This document shows positions 19,226 through 29,439 of a stretch of 64,000 nt of DNA, one piece after another. Location of the stretch: positions 62,001 to 126,000 of the forward strand of contig VJWM01000235.1 of NCBI GenBank assembly GCA_010909165.1, in the 5' to 3' direction. Every line of letters starts with the position of its first letter. Position 1 is the stretch's first letter. The position numbers and the translations under genes are program-made. The stretch comes from Anthoceros angustus (taxonomy: Eukaryota > Streptophyta > Anthocerotopsida > Anthocerotales > Anthocerotaceae). A model generated the notes under the pieces. The model had not been told where the DNA came from and ran no database searches. It saw only the letters and a program-made list of their open reading frames with translations.

Positions 19226-20015
19226 TTAGGAAGGAATCTTGGCTAGCATGGCTTTCACACTCACATCAAAGGCGTCTTCCAGTTCAACCGGCCCCATGTA
19301 CACTGTTCGTGACATGTAGTGCAGCGGCGGGACTGGGTGCTCCTGTTGCTGCTAGAGGCGTCATCCACCACGTCCATGTACATGACGCGAGGAAGCAAGC
19401 GCAATAGGGCTGCGCCAAGCTGCTGCACCTCTTCCTCGGAAACTCCTCGCAGAACCCTCCCCAGCGTCGTGCCTTGTCGAATGGCCTTCTCCGGAATGTA
19501 CACCGAGTAGCGGCTGGCCTCCTCCGGCTAATGCCATCTGTACTGCGTGTAAGCGGATCCGTCCAGGTGGAAAAAGACGGGGATGCATCCGGCGACCATG
19601 GAGTCGAATGTGGATCGCCTGGTGGCGGTGTCTCCGCTCCACGGGAGGCAGAACTTCGATCGCAGAAACGTGTCCATAACGGGCTGCGGATTGGTGACGC
19701 ACTTGACGCTGCCGCAGTCCACTCTTGCGCACACTGGTTCGAACCGTCTGCTCGCCAGCAGCGACGGGAATCCGGATTTGGCTGCGGATCCGCTGCGGTT
19801 GCCGATGTCGGAGTTGGAGGGGAGGCACTGGTGATGGAGGATGCCGCGGATGTTGCTCCACAGGCTGGTACGCATGGCCCCGGCAAACGCGAACAGAGAG
19901 GTTCTCCGGGCAGTTTCCACCTTCCGCATCCATTCTCGGAGCTCCAGATTCCCGGATTCGTCTTGGCTCTCAGGCTTACTTGCCTCTCTTTTCTTGACGA
20001 GAGGCGGGTCTCAAT
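19226..20015 (-). pseudogene. Partial inverted copy of the GT47 gene, broken
   Basis: Covers the C-terminal 40% of the GT47 protein, from HPPLV-equivalent sequence (breakpoint near 20015) to a normal TAA at 19226-19228 after AKIPS (AKIPS corresponds to ANIAS in the intact gene). The main frame reads WMRKVETARRTSLFAFAGAM and keeps MVAGCIPVFFH, but a TAG at 19528-19530 replaces a Leu codon after YTQYRWH, and a deletion just before the VYM motif near 19300 shifts the frame. The N-terminal half, with the membrane anchor, is absent. It lies tail to tail with the intact gene. Divergence is moderate, so it is not a very recent duplication. Confidence 0.9.
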
Positions 20016-20039
20016 TGAGTCACCATCCTTCATTATGTA

Positions 20040-20400
20040 ATTTTTCGAAGTTTCTCAAAGGCTGCCATTGTACTCATGACATTAGTCCTGAATATAGTCC
20101 TTTAACCTTTTCCAGATCTCTCCAGCTAACTTAGCCCTACCAGTCTGCCTCAACATTTTTAATGTTAGGCCACTCTGCATAAGGTACATGGTTGTGTCAT
20201 TCTTGACTATCCATACTTCAACTGCATCCGATTCAGCATTTTCTGTAGGTCTGGCCTCATCACCGTTTGTGATTTTCTAGAGTCAGCGATTTTGAAGGGC
20301 TCCTGTCATTTGCAAATCCAAATATCATAACCGGTTGCTGCGAACCTGTCTTTTTCTTTGAAACCATCTTCAGCCATGCTTGACGTATCTGCCATTGTCT
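20040..20400 (-). pseudogene. Probable copia gag remnant
   Basis: On the minus strand a broken frame starts MADTSSMAEDGFKEKDRF, then GYDIWIC, and continues after a frameshift as VEVWIVKNDTTMYLM and GEIWKRLKDYIQ. The order of an aromatic/Trp motif, a charged linker and a W-x2-L segment is like a copia gag N-terminal part. It is short and interrupted. No LTR found. Confidence 0.35.
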
Positions 20401-20679
20401 ATATATGCAGGCTTACCTATGCCTTCTGATGATGTTTCAGATTGATCTTGGTTGTCATCAGAGAAACTACCAAGAAGGGATGCTGCCATACAGTAGGCTT
20501 AGAGGGTCTATGGATTTTCAGGGTCCACAAGTAGTGCAAGAAGGGCACGAGTTAGGAGCATTAAATTTGTTGTTACCGTTGGTTCTGTGAACGCCTTTGT
20601 GAGCTGTTCCTCTAAATGCTGGATTCTTCAGCCATTCAAGCTTCACCAACGAAAGCAGTTTGAAGTCCAAGTGCACGAC

Positions 20680-20925
20680 CTACTCCTTCATGTCCTGTAT
20701 GTCAATACTTATCTTAGCTACGTGTCGATTTATACGTTTGTATCGTTTGTATCGTTTGTCCACGTTGCTGCTAAGTGCTTCAATTCTCTCAACTAACGAA
20801 TTTACTGTCGTTTGTGGTGCAAGTTGCATTGTGAGGAAGCCTCGAGGGTTTCCGTTGCCGTCAAAGGCTCGTGTAACTCTTACTTTAGGCAGGTTCTTTG
20901 GATTTCTAGGTGGGAGAGCAAACAC
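20680..20925 (-). other. Short open frame, unknown
   Basis: 81 codons beginning MFALPPRNPKNLPKVRV and ending in a basic, helical tail (RYKRYKRINRHV). It lies just upstream, on the same strand, of the gag-like remnant, so it may be a piece of the same element. No domain recognised. Confidence 0.25.
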
Positions 20926-21540
20926 AGGGTTGTGATCGTCGTCTCAACAATTGTATTGAAGGCTTCCTTTAGATCAACAACTTGCATAGGCAGGATCTGA
21001 TTTATATGGCTCTACTGGTAAATTCTACTATGTAGATTGTCAGCAAGTATAAGCCTATCAGGAACCCTATTCCTAGTTTGTCTATTAGGAATTAGATTAA
21101 CAGGGCGAGGCTACCACAACTGGCCTCCTTGATTGACCATCTCATATGGCCTGAGTTTGTGTTACTAATATGCAGAAACATTGTATATTTGTTTTCTCTA
21201 TATGTAACCTGCCAATCAGGTAGTTGTCCTAGTGTATCTTTAGAGGAATTGCTCAAGGATGCAATCCAAAAGGAAGTACACTAGGATTCTTACCTAGATT
21301 TGCAAGGTGCTATAGATTTTTCTAGAGAAAAAGCAACACAAACATCATTTCTTAACTATCTTTGTTTTCTTGAAATTAGACTTAATTTCTACAAGAAACA
21401 ACAAAGAATACATTTTTGTGCACATCTTCTAATGCACAAAATAATGTACATCTTTCTAGATGCAACCCATATAGTATTGTTATGATACAGTGACAAATTA
21501 TAAGGACTATATAGATCAATTAATCACTTAACAATAGTTA
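20926..21540. other. AT-rich non-coding stretch
   Basis: Nothing recognised. Confidence 0.4.
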
Positions 21541-21879
21541 CTATTGTTATAGCTGAAAGAGAGTGGGCGCTGGAGCGGGAGCGGGCGCTGGAATGGGAGT
21601 GGGAGCAAGCGTGGTGTGCGGGAGGTGGGTGTGCGGGCGCGGGCGCGGAGGTGGCTAGTTCCACAACGGTGGCCGCGCATGCGTGAGGCGGAGCGAGCAG
21701 CACGGCAAGAGTGGGCATGGTTGCGGTGCGGGCGGTGTGGGCGCAGTTGCGGTGTGCAGCGAAGCGTGGCGGTGCCAGGGACGAGGAGCGAGCTGGCAGG
21801 ACTGCCGTCCGGCCTTCCATGGATGGGGGATCCGGAGGCGGGTCCCGGTTGTGGCGGGGCCAGGCTGTACGGGATGGAG

Positions 21880-24800
21880 GCGGGGCCTGAGTTATGTGGA
21901 GGCAGGGTATGCTGTGGAAGACCACATGAACGCTAACTCTGTCCTTCACTGTCGGTTTGAACGTTTTTTTTTGTTTTTCTCATGTTTTGTGTGATGGAGC
22001 GCAGAGGAATTGTCCGAGACAAGGCCCTTTATACCCAAAAGTGGTCCTTGGCCCATGGCAATAATACTTTTACAAATAATTAGTCCTTGGACCTCGAATC
22101 TGTTTAGGACAGGCCGGAGGGTCCTCGGACCTTGGGATTTTTAGAAATAAAAAGTCCCAAGGTCCACTCATTTTTCATTTGGCAACAATGGTGCAGGGGA
22201 GTGGGGAGGTGGCTAGTTCCACAACGGTGGCCGCGAAGGGGTCGTACAGGCCAGGGGGAGTTAACAACCCATAGTGGCAGAGCCAGGGCTGATAGTAAGC
22301 TGAGCAAGTCGGAGCGCAACTGGGAGAACACCGCGCCTAGGCATCGGAGGTCTGCGAGATTTCAAGGGGGCGAGCGAGCTGGGGTCGGCGACTCGGCGGA
22401 CACCCGAGAGGGCGCGCGCATGCGTGGCGGGGTGAGGGTTTTACGGCGCAAGCGAGCAATCGTGGTAGGAGCACCGGTGGAGCGAGGTGGAGGCCAGAGC
22501 GTGGAGGGAGGAACGCACTGTGTGGCTGTCCAGTGATGACGAGCAAGGCAACAGGCATGGGAGCAGTAGGCGAGCGGCACCTCCTGGAAGGAGTGAAGGG
22601 ACCTCGGATAGCGGAAGTGAGGTGGAGGTTTTAAGGGAGAATCTTTCAGATCAGAGGCGTGGTAGAAGAGTGAGGGGAACACCCATGGGCCGCAGGGCTA
22701 GGCAGCAACAGCGGAGGCGAGCGCGCTGATTTTAGAGGAGGGCGGCATCATAGGTCAGGGGTTTTCGCTCGGATTAGGGGATAAGGCGTTAGGAAGCCTG
22801 CGGAGCTGTAGTTACCGGAATTGGTAGGTGCACTCGTGGTAGGTTAGCCATTTTTTTAGACACTTGGGAAAAGTGAGTTGTTTGTTCCGCAGCTGGATGT
22901 ACAAGAGACCTTTTCGCGTCTCTCTTGTTAGACAATTTCAGGTGTGAGCTCCCGTGTACTGAATCTACGCGCGAGGCTGATTGGAGACGTCTGATTAATA
23001 ACGGACCGATTCGGTGTGCTGCCTTCTCGTCACAAGAGGGCCGGGAAGATCCCTGGGTGGTCGAGAACCAAGCTCCGCCTCTGGGGCGATTAACGGTGAG
23101 GGGCGCTCTGCGCGTGCCGGAAGGGGAAGATCTCCGCAGGAGGCCGGGGTGAGATCGCGGCTGTGCAAATCGCCTGGGCGCTAACAAGCTGTTTTCTTTC
23201 CTCCTTTCCAAAACCGCTGTCTAACCAGATTGTGTCTAATTTCAAGGTGAGGTCTGTGTGGCCTGAGGGGAGGGGTCTGTGTGGCCCCAGGAGCGGGTCT
23301 GTGTGGCCTGAGGAGAGGGTCTCGGTGACCTGAGAGAGAGGGATTGGTGAGAACATCTTGCGTGTGCTAGGGTCTGAGGGTCTTGGAAGAAAGAGGGAGA
23401 GTGAGTCGTTGTGTAAAGAGGAGTCTAGGAACGCCTTCTTGGGCCCCATGCTCGTGCGCTGGTTGGTATGCTGCTGTGAGGTGGTGGTCGAGAATGCTCC
23501 CGCTAAGTTCCGCCACGATGCGTGCTCAGTGCGGAGGCGATGACCGCTCCTGGGTGCGCTTGGGCGTCGGAAGAGAGAGCGCCAGAGAGCAGGATGCCTG
23601 AGCGCAAGTGATCGCGAGGCGTCGGCCGAGTGAATGGCCTTCTCTCAGCGTCGGAATGTCGGAAGTAACTGAAGCGCAGGAGGGCGTCCTTTCGCTGGTC
23701 TGGGAGCCCTGGCGTTTAGTGGAGAAAAGCATCGTCACCAAGCGCTACCCAGATTTCGGACCCTGGCTGGTGGAGGCAAAGGAGCTGGTGCAGGAATGAC
23801 ACCTGGACATCTTCCAGGCGGTGTAGACCTTCGACAACATGACGTTGGTCCAGGAGTACGCCCGGAAGATGCTGGTGGCAGCCAACAAAACCATCCGCTC
23901 CAAGGGCCTGAGAGAAGACCCGAGGAGATGGACCGTGGAGGTCCTGAGGGCGGTCTACAACCGTCCAGCGGAGGAGATCAGGGGCTTAGTTCCGGAGCTC
24001 CGTAGGGTGAAAGGGAAGGTGGAGGCGGCAAAGGCAACGCTCTTGAGGCCGGGGACGCAGCGGTCCTCAAACGGGTGGCTAATGTCGGACCTGTTGGACA
24101 AACGGGTGAGGGCGGCGGCAAAGATCATCGTTCACTGGAACATGCTCACCAAGGTGGACCACCTTGGTGACAATTTGCTGGTGTTCCTCCACGCCCTGCA
24201 AAGAGGAAAGAGAGAGGACTGGGGGAGGATCATCTTCGCCCGGGTTAACTAGGAGGCCAGGAAGTTGCGAAACGAGCGTCGGCCCCCATCGGCGCTGTCC
24301 CCGTTTATCGTCCACGTATGGGGCACCTTAACCTCCTGAAGGAAGGAGAGGAGGCGGCGCTTGGAAGGGTTGGCGACCACCCGCACAGGCCAGGAATTCG
24401 CCACCAAGCCAGGGTCGGAAGGCAGGATTGGGAGGGGAATCCAGACTCCATTTGACTGGAACGGACCCCCTCGCCGCCCCGGGAAGTATGGGAATAAATT
24501 CCCGCTTCCCTCCTTTTGGTCCCTCCATCGGAACACCCCTCACCGGAGGCTACCACGACGGGGAAGGAGTTAGTCGCCCGCCAGATTAGCAACTGCCTGA
24601 CTCGAGCCTCGCTGACTGTGAGGGAGGCAAAGAAGAGGAAAACGGCCCCCACCACCACCGCCCCAAGGTTCGCTCCGGTGCCTTTGCCCTTGCCAACGGA
24701 GTGGCCGGAGGCTGAAGAAGCCGTGAGAAGGGCAGAGCGGGATGCAGCCTAGGGCGCCGGGGGACACTGGCAGCAACCCCACCCCGAGCCCGTCTTGTCG

Positions 24801-25463
24801 CTGACAAGGAGGGGGACTCAGGCCAGCTCCTGGTCTCCTTCACCGCCTCCGGACCCCAAGCGTCGGCAAGCAGAGAAGGAGATAGCGGCAAAGACAGCCA
24901 AGGAGGTGGAAGCTCCAGCCCAGACCGGTCAGGACCTAAGGGAGCGCGGCATATGAGCAGGTTTGGGGAGTAAATGGTGGGGTCAGAGAGAATCAGTGAC
25001 GGAGTGAGGCGCCGCAGCGTGCGTGGCCATGGTATGCATCCACCAGTGAGTTCTGGGTGTGAATACACCTGAGTGTGACTTAGAGTATGTGCGAATTTGT
25101 GTGTGTGAGACCATAACCCTTAAGGGCCGTGCCAGAGGAACCGGGCGTCAAATAGTCGATCGCGACGCGCGCGCGCCGGATGGGTGGGTCCCACCACAGT
25201 GGTTGAATGAGCCACTGCGGTGGCCGAGCCTACCACGGCGGTGGCCGAGCCTACCACGGCGGTGGCCGAACTTACCACGGTGGTGGGTTCGGACACGGTA
25301 GTTGATTATGGCTGGGTAGGAACTGACTGTAGGAGGACTAGAATCCATAGTTTTGGAACATCTTGACACAAAACCATTCCTTGGGATCAAATCCTAGGAC
25401 TATAACGACATAGAGGATAAATGTGGCCTCCTTTTGTCTTTAGACGCAAAATCCCATTCCACA
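21880..25463 (+). repeat. Large repeat family A, copy 1 (retroelement-derived)
   Basis: Matches copy 2 (29440-31604) in order: CTGTGGAAGACCACATG, GTTTTGTGTGATGGAG, GGTCCTTGG-CCC blocks, the segment GAGGTGGCTAGTTCCACAA, a coding-like part with GCCGCAGGGCTAGGCAGCAAC, TGTACAAGAGACC, TCGTCACAAGAGGGCC, GTCTGTGTGGCC tandem blocks, and a right end TCCTAGGACTATAACGACATA to CATTCCACA at 25463. The part at about 23400-25050, holding a capsid-like frame, is absent from copy 2. The right end in all three copies finishes TTCCACA, and TGTAGTTAC-like sequence at 22807 could be the start of an LTR of about 1.2 kb, so an LTR element is suspected but not proved. Confidence 0.65.
23656..24960 (+). pseudogene. 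Capsid-like retroelement ORF with nonsense codons
   Basis: One frame runs from MSEVTEAQEGVLSLVWEPW through LVQEYARKMLVAANKTIR, HWNMLTKVDHLGDNL and WGRIIFA, interrupted by TGA and TAG codons near 23800, 23825 and 24250. The helical pattern, with W-x-x-hydrophobic, D-H-L-G and G-R-I-I-F landmarks, recalls the N-terminal ORF of plant Athila/Tat-type gypsy elements, sometimes called a putative plant transposon domain; this is a loose resemblance. A more decayed copy lies at 60640-61262, which shows it is a repeat and not a host gene. Confidence 0.45.
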
Positions 25464-25600
25464 TATGCATAGGTAAGGAGGGTGGGGCGGCCGGAGTCGG
25501 GCGGAAGGTGCAGGGGGCCCCGGTTGCCTAGGGCTCAGGCGGGGGCCAGTGGCCGAGCCTACCACGGCGGTGGCCGAGCCTACCACGGCGGTGGCCGAGG
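25213..25600. repeat. 21-bp GC-rich repeats in two blocks
   Basis: GGTGGCCGAGCCTACCACGGC is repeated at about 25217-25290 and again at 25549-25600. The blocks flank the right end of repeat A copy 1; single related units occur in copies 2 and 3. Confidence 0.75.
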
Positions 25601-25639
25601 TGGCTGCGTGTGTTCTTGAGGTGGCGGTGAGAGGCATAA

Positions 25640-26175
25640 GAACGGGCTCGGGAGGCGGCGGGGAGTGGCGGAGGCGGGGAGTGGCGGAGGCGGAGGCCAC
25701 CGTGTGGCCGCAAGGGGTTTCATTGTCTGTCTGCGGTCGCGTCCTTTATTTTGCGTGATTTTGTTGCCTCTGTGATTTTGTGCGTATGCTTTGTGTTTTC
25801 CCGGACGCTGCGTCTTTTGCGGTGGGAATTTATTTTTCCTGGATTTTGTTGGGTTTCTTTTCGACTGTGGACGGCGGACTCCCCCCCCTTAGGAAGGTAA
25901 TAAACTGTTTTTTTTTGTTTTTCGATAGTGTGGAGTGGGAAATAAGGCGGTAAAGGGGAAATAAGGTTGGGAACAGGTGAAAGGTGGATGGACGACTGAG
26001 AGGCATAAGAACGGGCTCCAGACTGAACTTCGGAGTGATGGGTCCGGACTGAACTCCGGAGTAGGCCGTAATAAAAGTAACTTCGAGAAAGGGATGGAGC
26101 GCAACTGGCAAGGGGACCACGTGGACGGTGCTGAGAGGAGAACGGGCATGCAACGGACTAGGACCGCAGGGCTGT
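25640..26175. other. Retroelement-like flank
   Basis: Non-coding. GTTTTTCGATAGTGTGGAGT to GGAAATAAGGCGGTAAAGG at 25915-25965 is similar to 59521-59565, tying this stretch to the element before the second capsid-like copy. AGAGGCATAAGAACGGGCTC occurs at 25630 and 26000, about 370 bases apart. Confidence 0.45.
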
Positions 26176-27960
26176 CAGCGGCCGTTATGGACAGGTAACC
26201 ACGACCCAGGTACATGCACCAGGAGGCGGCGCCGTAAGGCTAAAGTACACGATGCAAGACTCTGGCAGTTGATTGGGTCCAGAGCTCCTAATCCGGACTC
26301 ACTCCAGACCGTCGTGTGGTGGTCCTTAATGGACCGGGAGATGGCCGCACCCTCAGCGGACTTCTCGGGTGTCTCCCCAGCGGTGGCCGTGGAGGAGACA
26401 CGGCGGGTTCTAGTAGCCGTCATGGACGGTATGCTCTGGAGTCTTTGCGGGACAGCAGAGAAGATCCACGAGGTGGAGGCCACCCGAAGGCAGATGGTGG
26501 AGCTCCAAGGGCAGGCGGAGGCAGCACAAGCGGCCAAAATGAAAGCAGAGTCCCTCGCTAGGGTCGAGGAGGAGAAGCGCCGGACGGCCGAGTCGGAGGC
26601 CAAGTCTGCCAAGCATGACAGGGCTAGGGTGCTCCAGCTATGTGAACAGCTGAAGCACGCCCAAGAGGCGCAAGCGAGGGGGGAGGACCTTTGCCGAAGG
26701 AGAGGAGTGGCCTAGGAAGAGGCGGAGGAAGCACGCAGGTAGGTGGAGAAGGCCAAAGGCTTGGCCGAAACAGCCCGACAGGAGCAGAACCAGGCCTGGG
26801 AGGCTCAGCTGAAGGGGGCTCGGGAGGCGGAGGCCTCTGCCAAGACGACAGAGACCACTACCGGCGGGACAGAAACCGGTGGAGAGAGGCGGCAGGAGTG
26901 GCCACGGCCAACCTGAAGGCGGAGCAGGCAGCCGCGGAGCAAGCACGGGTGATCCGTGAGGGGGAGATGGAGGCCAACACTATGGAGCTAGGGGACCTCC
27001 GTGTACAGCTACATGACACGGAAGAACGGTGCCAGGAGTTGGAGGGCCGGAAGGAGACTCTGGAGCTACAGCTTCAAGTGACAGAAGAGCGGAACGAACT
27101 TCTCCAAGGGAGGATCGAGGATCACGGCGGGGAGATAGAGCTCGGCTACATTTGGAGGAGTGGAGGAGAGTTGCCCGGGAGGCAGGCGAGGATATCGCCG
27201 AGTTGGAGAGGGATTTGGAGGAAGCCAAGTGCCGGGCGGAGTTGTCGGAACGCCTGGAACGAGACATGGTGACCCTCAAGGCAAAGATGGACGGGGGAGA
27301 GAGGGCTCTGAGGGAAGAGCAGAACCTGCTGGTCCGCTTGCGGAAAGCAGAAGGAGAATGCCGGTCTATGGCCTGCAAATTAGCTGAGCTGCAGAAGCAG
27401 CGAGAGGAGGATCGAGCTAGAGAGCAGCAAAGGCTCCAGGAAGTGGCGGAGGCGGCCTGAGTGGCCTCAAGGGACTCGGACAGATTGCGTCTGGGTGATC
27501 TTGCGACGGAGACAGCACAGCAGGCAACCCAACACGCCCAGTTGCCAAAGAGTCTCTGGAGGCGTGAATATCGGGTGCTCCGTGCCCATGTGGAGGAGGC
27601 CATCCAGCAGGTCGACTCCGACTTCGCATATTATCATACGGAGCTCCTAAAGGCGGTGGAGGTAGTGCACCACACAGGGCAAATCAAAGGGCCGTCGGAG
27701 GAGTCAAAAGGAGCGTGGAGGGACGAGGGCCTGGGGGATAGCACCGCCACAGGAACCCTGGGGGCACTGTTTGGAGACGAGAGCAGCAGCGGAGAAGGGG
27801 AGCAACCGGACGAGGGGGATACGGCGGACACCACAAGACAAGAGGTAAGTCTGTCGTACCCAACAACAGAAGAAGGAGAGGGGGTCCCCGAGCAGGTCAG
27901 GGAAGGAGAAGTCCAGGGGGTAAAGGATCCAGGACAGGAAGGGGGTCCGGTGGGTGAAGA
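26176..27960 (+). pseudogene. Long coiled-coil ORF, frameshifted, retroelement-like
   Basis: Reading on through three frames gives a continuous Glu/Ala/Arg/Gln-rich heptad-type sequence: EAAQAAKMKAESLARVEEEK (26515), EQARVIREGEMEANTMELGD (26938), ERDLEEAKCRAELSERLE (27205) and REYRVLRAHVEEAIQQ (27565). Stops and shifts fall near 26700, 27150 and 27458. Such long coiled coils occur in ORFs of large plant gypsy-type elements. No protease, integrase or RT is linked to it here, so it would be a non-autonomous or decayed element. A host coiled-coil pseudogene cannot be excluded. Confidence 0.4.
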
Positions 27961-27989
27961 CGGACCCTTGGAGAATGCTTTCCCGGGGC

Positions 27990-28250
27990 GGATGCCGAGG
28001 CCGGACTCGAGGCGGAGGCAGGCGGACCCGGTCCGGACTCGGGAGCGAGGCCGGACTCGGGGCCGGACCCGTCCGGACTCGAGCGAGGCCGACTCAAGGT
28101 CCGGACTCGGAGCGAGGCGGACCAAGGTCCGGACTCGGCGAGGCCGGACCCGGTCCGGACTCGGAGGCGAGGCCGGACCGGTCCGGACCGGAGCGAGGCC
28201 GGACTCGGGGCCGGACCCGGTCCGGACTCGAGGCGGACCCGAGGATCGCG
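27990..28250. repeat. GC-rich minisatellite of the CCGGACTCG type
   Basis: Irregular units of about 20-30 bases built from GGTCCGGACTCGG, GAGGCCGGAC and GGGCCGGACCC, more than ten times; another unit sits at 28695-28722. The core GTCCGGAC is a palindrome. It continues the open frame above as Arg/Gly/Pro/Ser-rich protein, so the array probably expanded inside a former coding region. Confidence 0.8.
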
Positions 28251-28419
28251 GATCATCCGATTGGGCGTGCCGCAATTACCAGAGCTGGGGGTTGGGCCGC
28301 CAGCGCCAAGAAGGAATCCTGGTCAACCACAACCCCACCGCCGTAGACGTAGGTAGGAAAGATAGGGGAGATAGAAGGTTGCGTGCTAGGGCACAGTGAG
28401 CTGGACATCAGCTTAGAAT

Positions 28420-29439
28420 AGGGGTGTAATAAAGGCGCTCCCTCATAACGTAGTATAAGAGGGCGGTGGCCACTCTAGTAAAGCGATCTTCTTTTGGGGT
28501 TGATACCGCGTTCTCTTGCAGGCCTTGTGTGTCCCTTGCTGTCTGAGTCTCGAGTCAGGCGGGCAAGACTACTCGGACAGGGATCCAGGGTCACAGTGAT
28601 GGACCCTAGCAGCGTGGTGGTGTGTGTGTATGCAGTGCGAGCGACCACGGACCCTACTCCTCAAAACGATGAGTCAGGCGTCGGCGGACCGGGAGGCGAG
28701 GCCGGACCGGTCCGGACTCGGGGCGTCTGCAGGCGGACGGAGGCGTCTGGTTGAGCAGCTGCGGAGGTTCGTAGCCTACGCAGGCCCACCCGTGATTCTC
28801 AACTAGTAATGTGTGTACTGAGTGCAGTAGGAGAGACGGCGCAGGCCCACCCGTGATTCTCAACTAGTAATGTGTGTACTGAGTGCAGTAGGAGAGACGG
28901 AGTAGAGGGGAACGTAAGACAGACTAGTAGGAAACAGACGCAAACGAGTCCTTAAACGTTTGGCCAAGCCGGGCCTATCCGGTGGACGCGTAGGAGTAAC
29001 TAGGAAGTGGAAACGATCGCGTTGGGGTCTCAAATAGACACCCTCCCCAACGACGGGGCGAGAATCAAGCCACGAACGTGCAAAAACGGAACAAATCATT
29101 CCCTTGGGAACGGACCCCTTACTGCAACGACACGGGATTGGAGCGCTTTCGGCTGGCCGTCAGTGAAAGTTGGGTCACACCAGCAGTTGGGGGATTTCCT
29201 GCCCCCAGCTTATGGTAGTGAGTTGCAGGTGCGGGCGCTAGTTTGGTGGGTTGGCAATGGTTCTGTGGGTTGCAATCCCTCTAGGCAGGGCTCTTTGGCC
29301 AGTCTTTTGGGTTTGCCATACGGAGCTCAAACTCCGTATGTCCGGTAAAGGCTGGGGTCGTTTTATCCACGGTCCCCGATACCTCCTCGGCCCTCACACC
29401 CTCCGGCTGCTGTTTGCAGGCTCTTTTTGTACCCTACCC
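28420..29439. other. Non-coding retroelement-like stretch
   Basis: Apart from the 61-base duplication at 28779-28900, I recognise nothing here. TTGGCAATGGTT-TGTGGGTTGCAATCCCTCTA at about 29252 recurs at 29838, inside repeat A copy 2. Confidence 0.4.
28779..28900. repeat. Perfect 61-bp tandem duplication
   Basis: 28779-28839 and 28840-28900 are identical base for base, so this duplication is recent compared with the decayed sequence around it. Confidence 0.95.
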
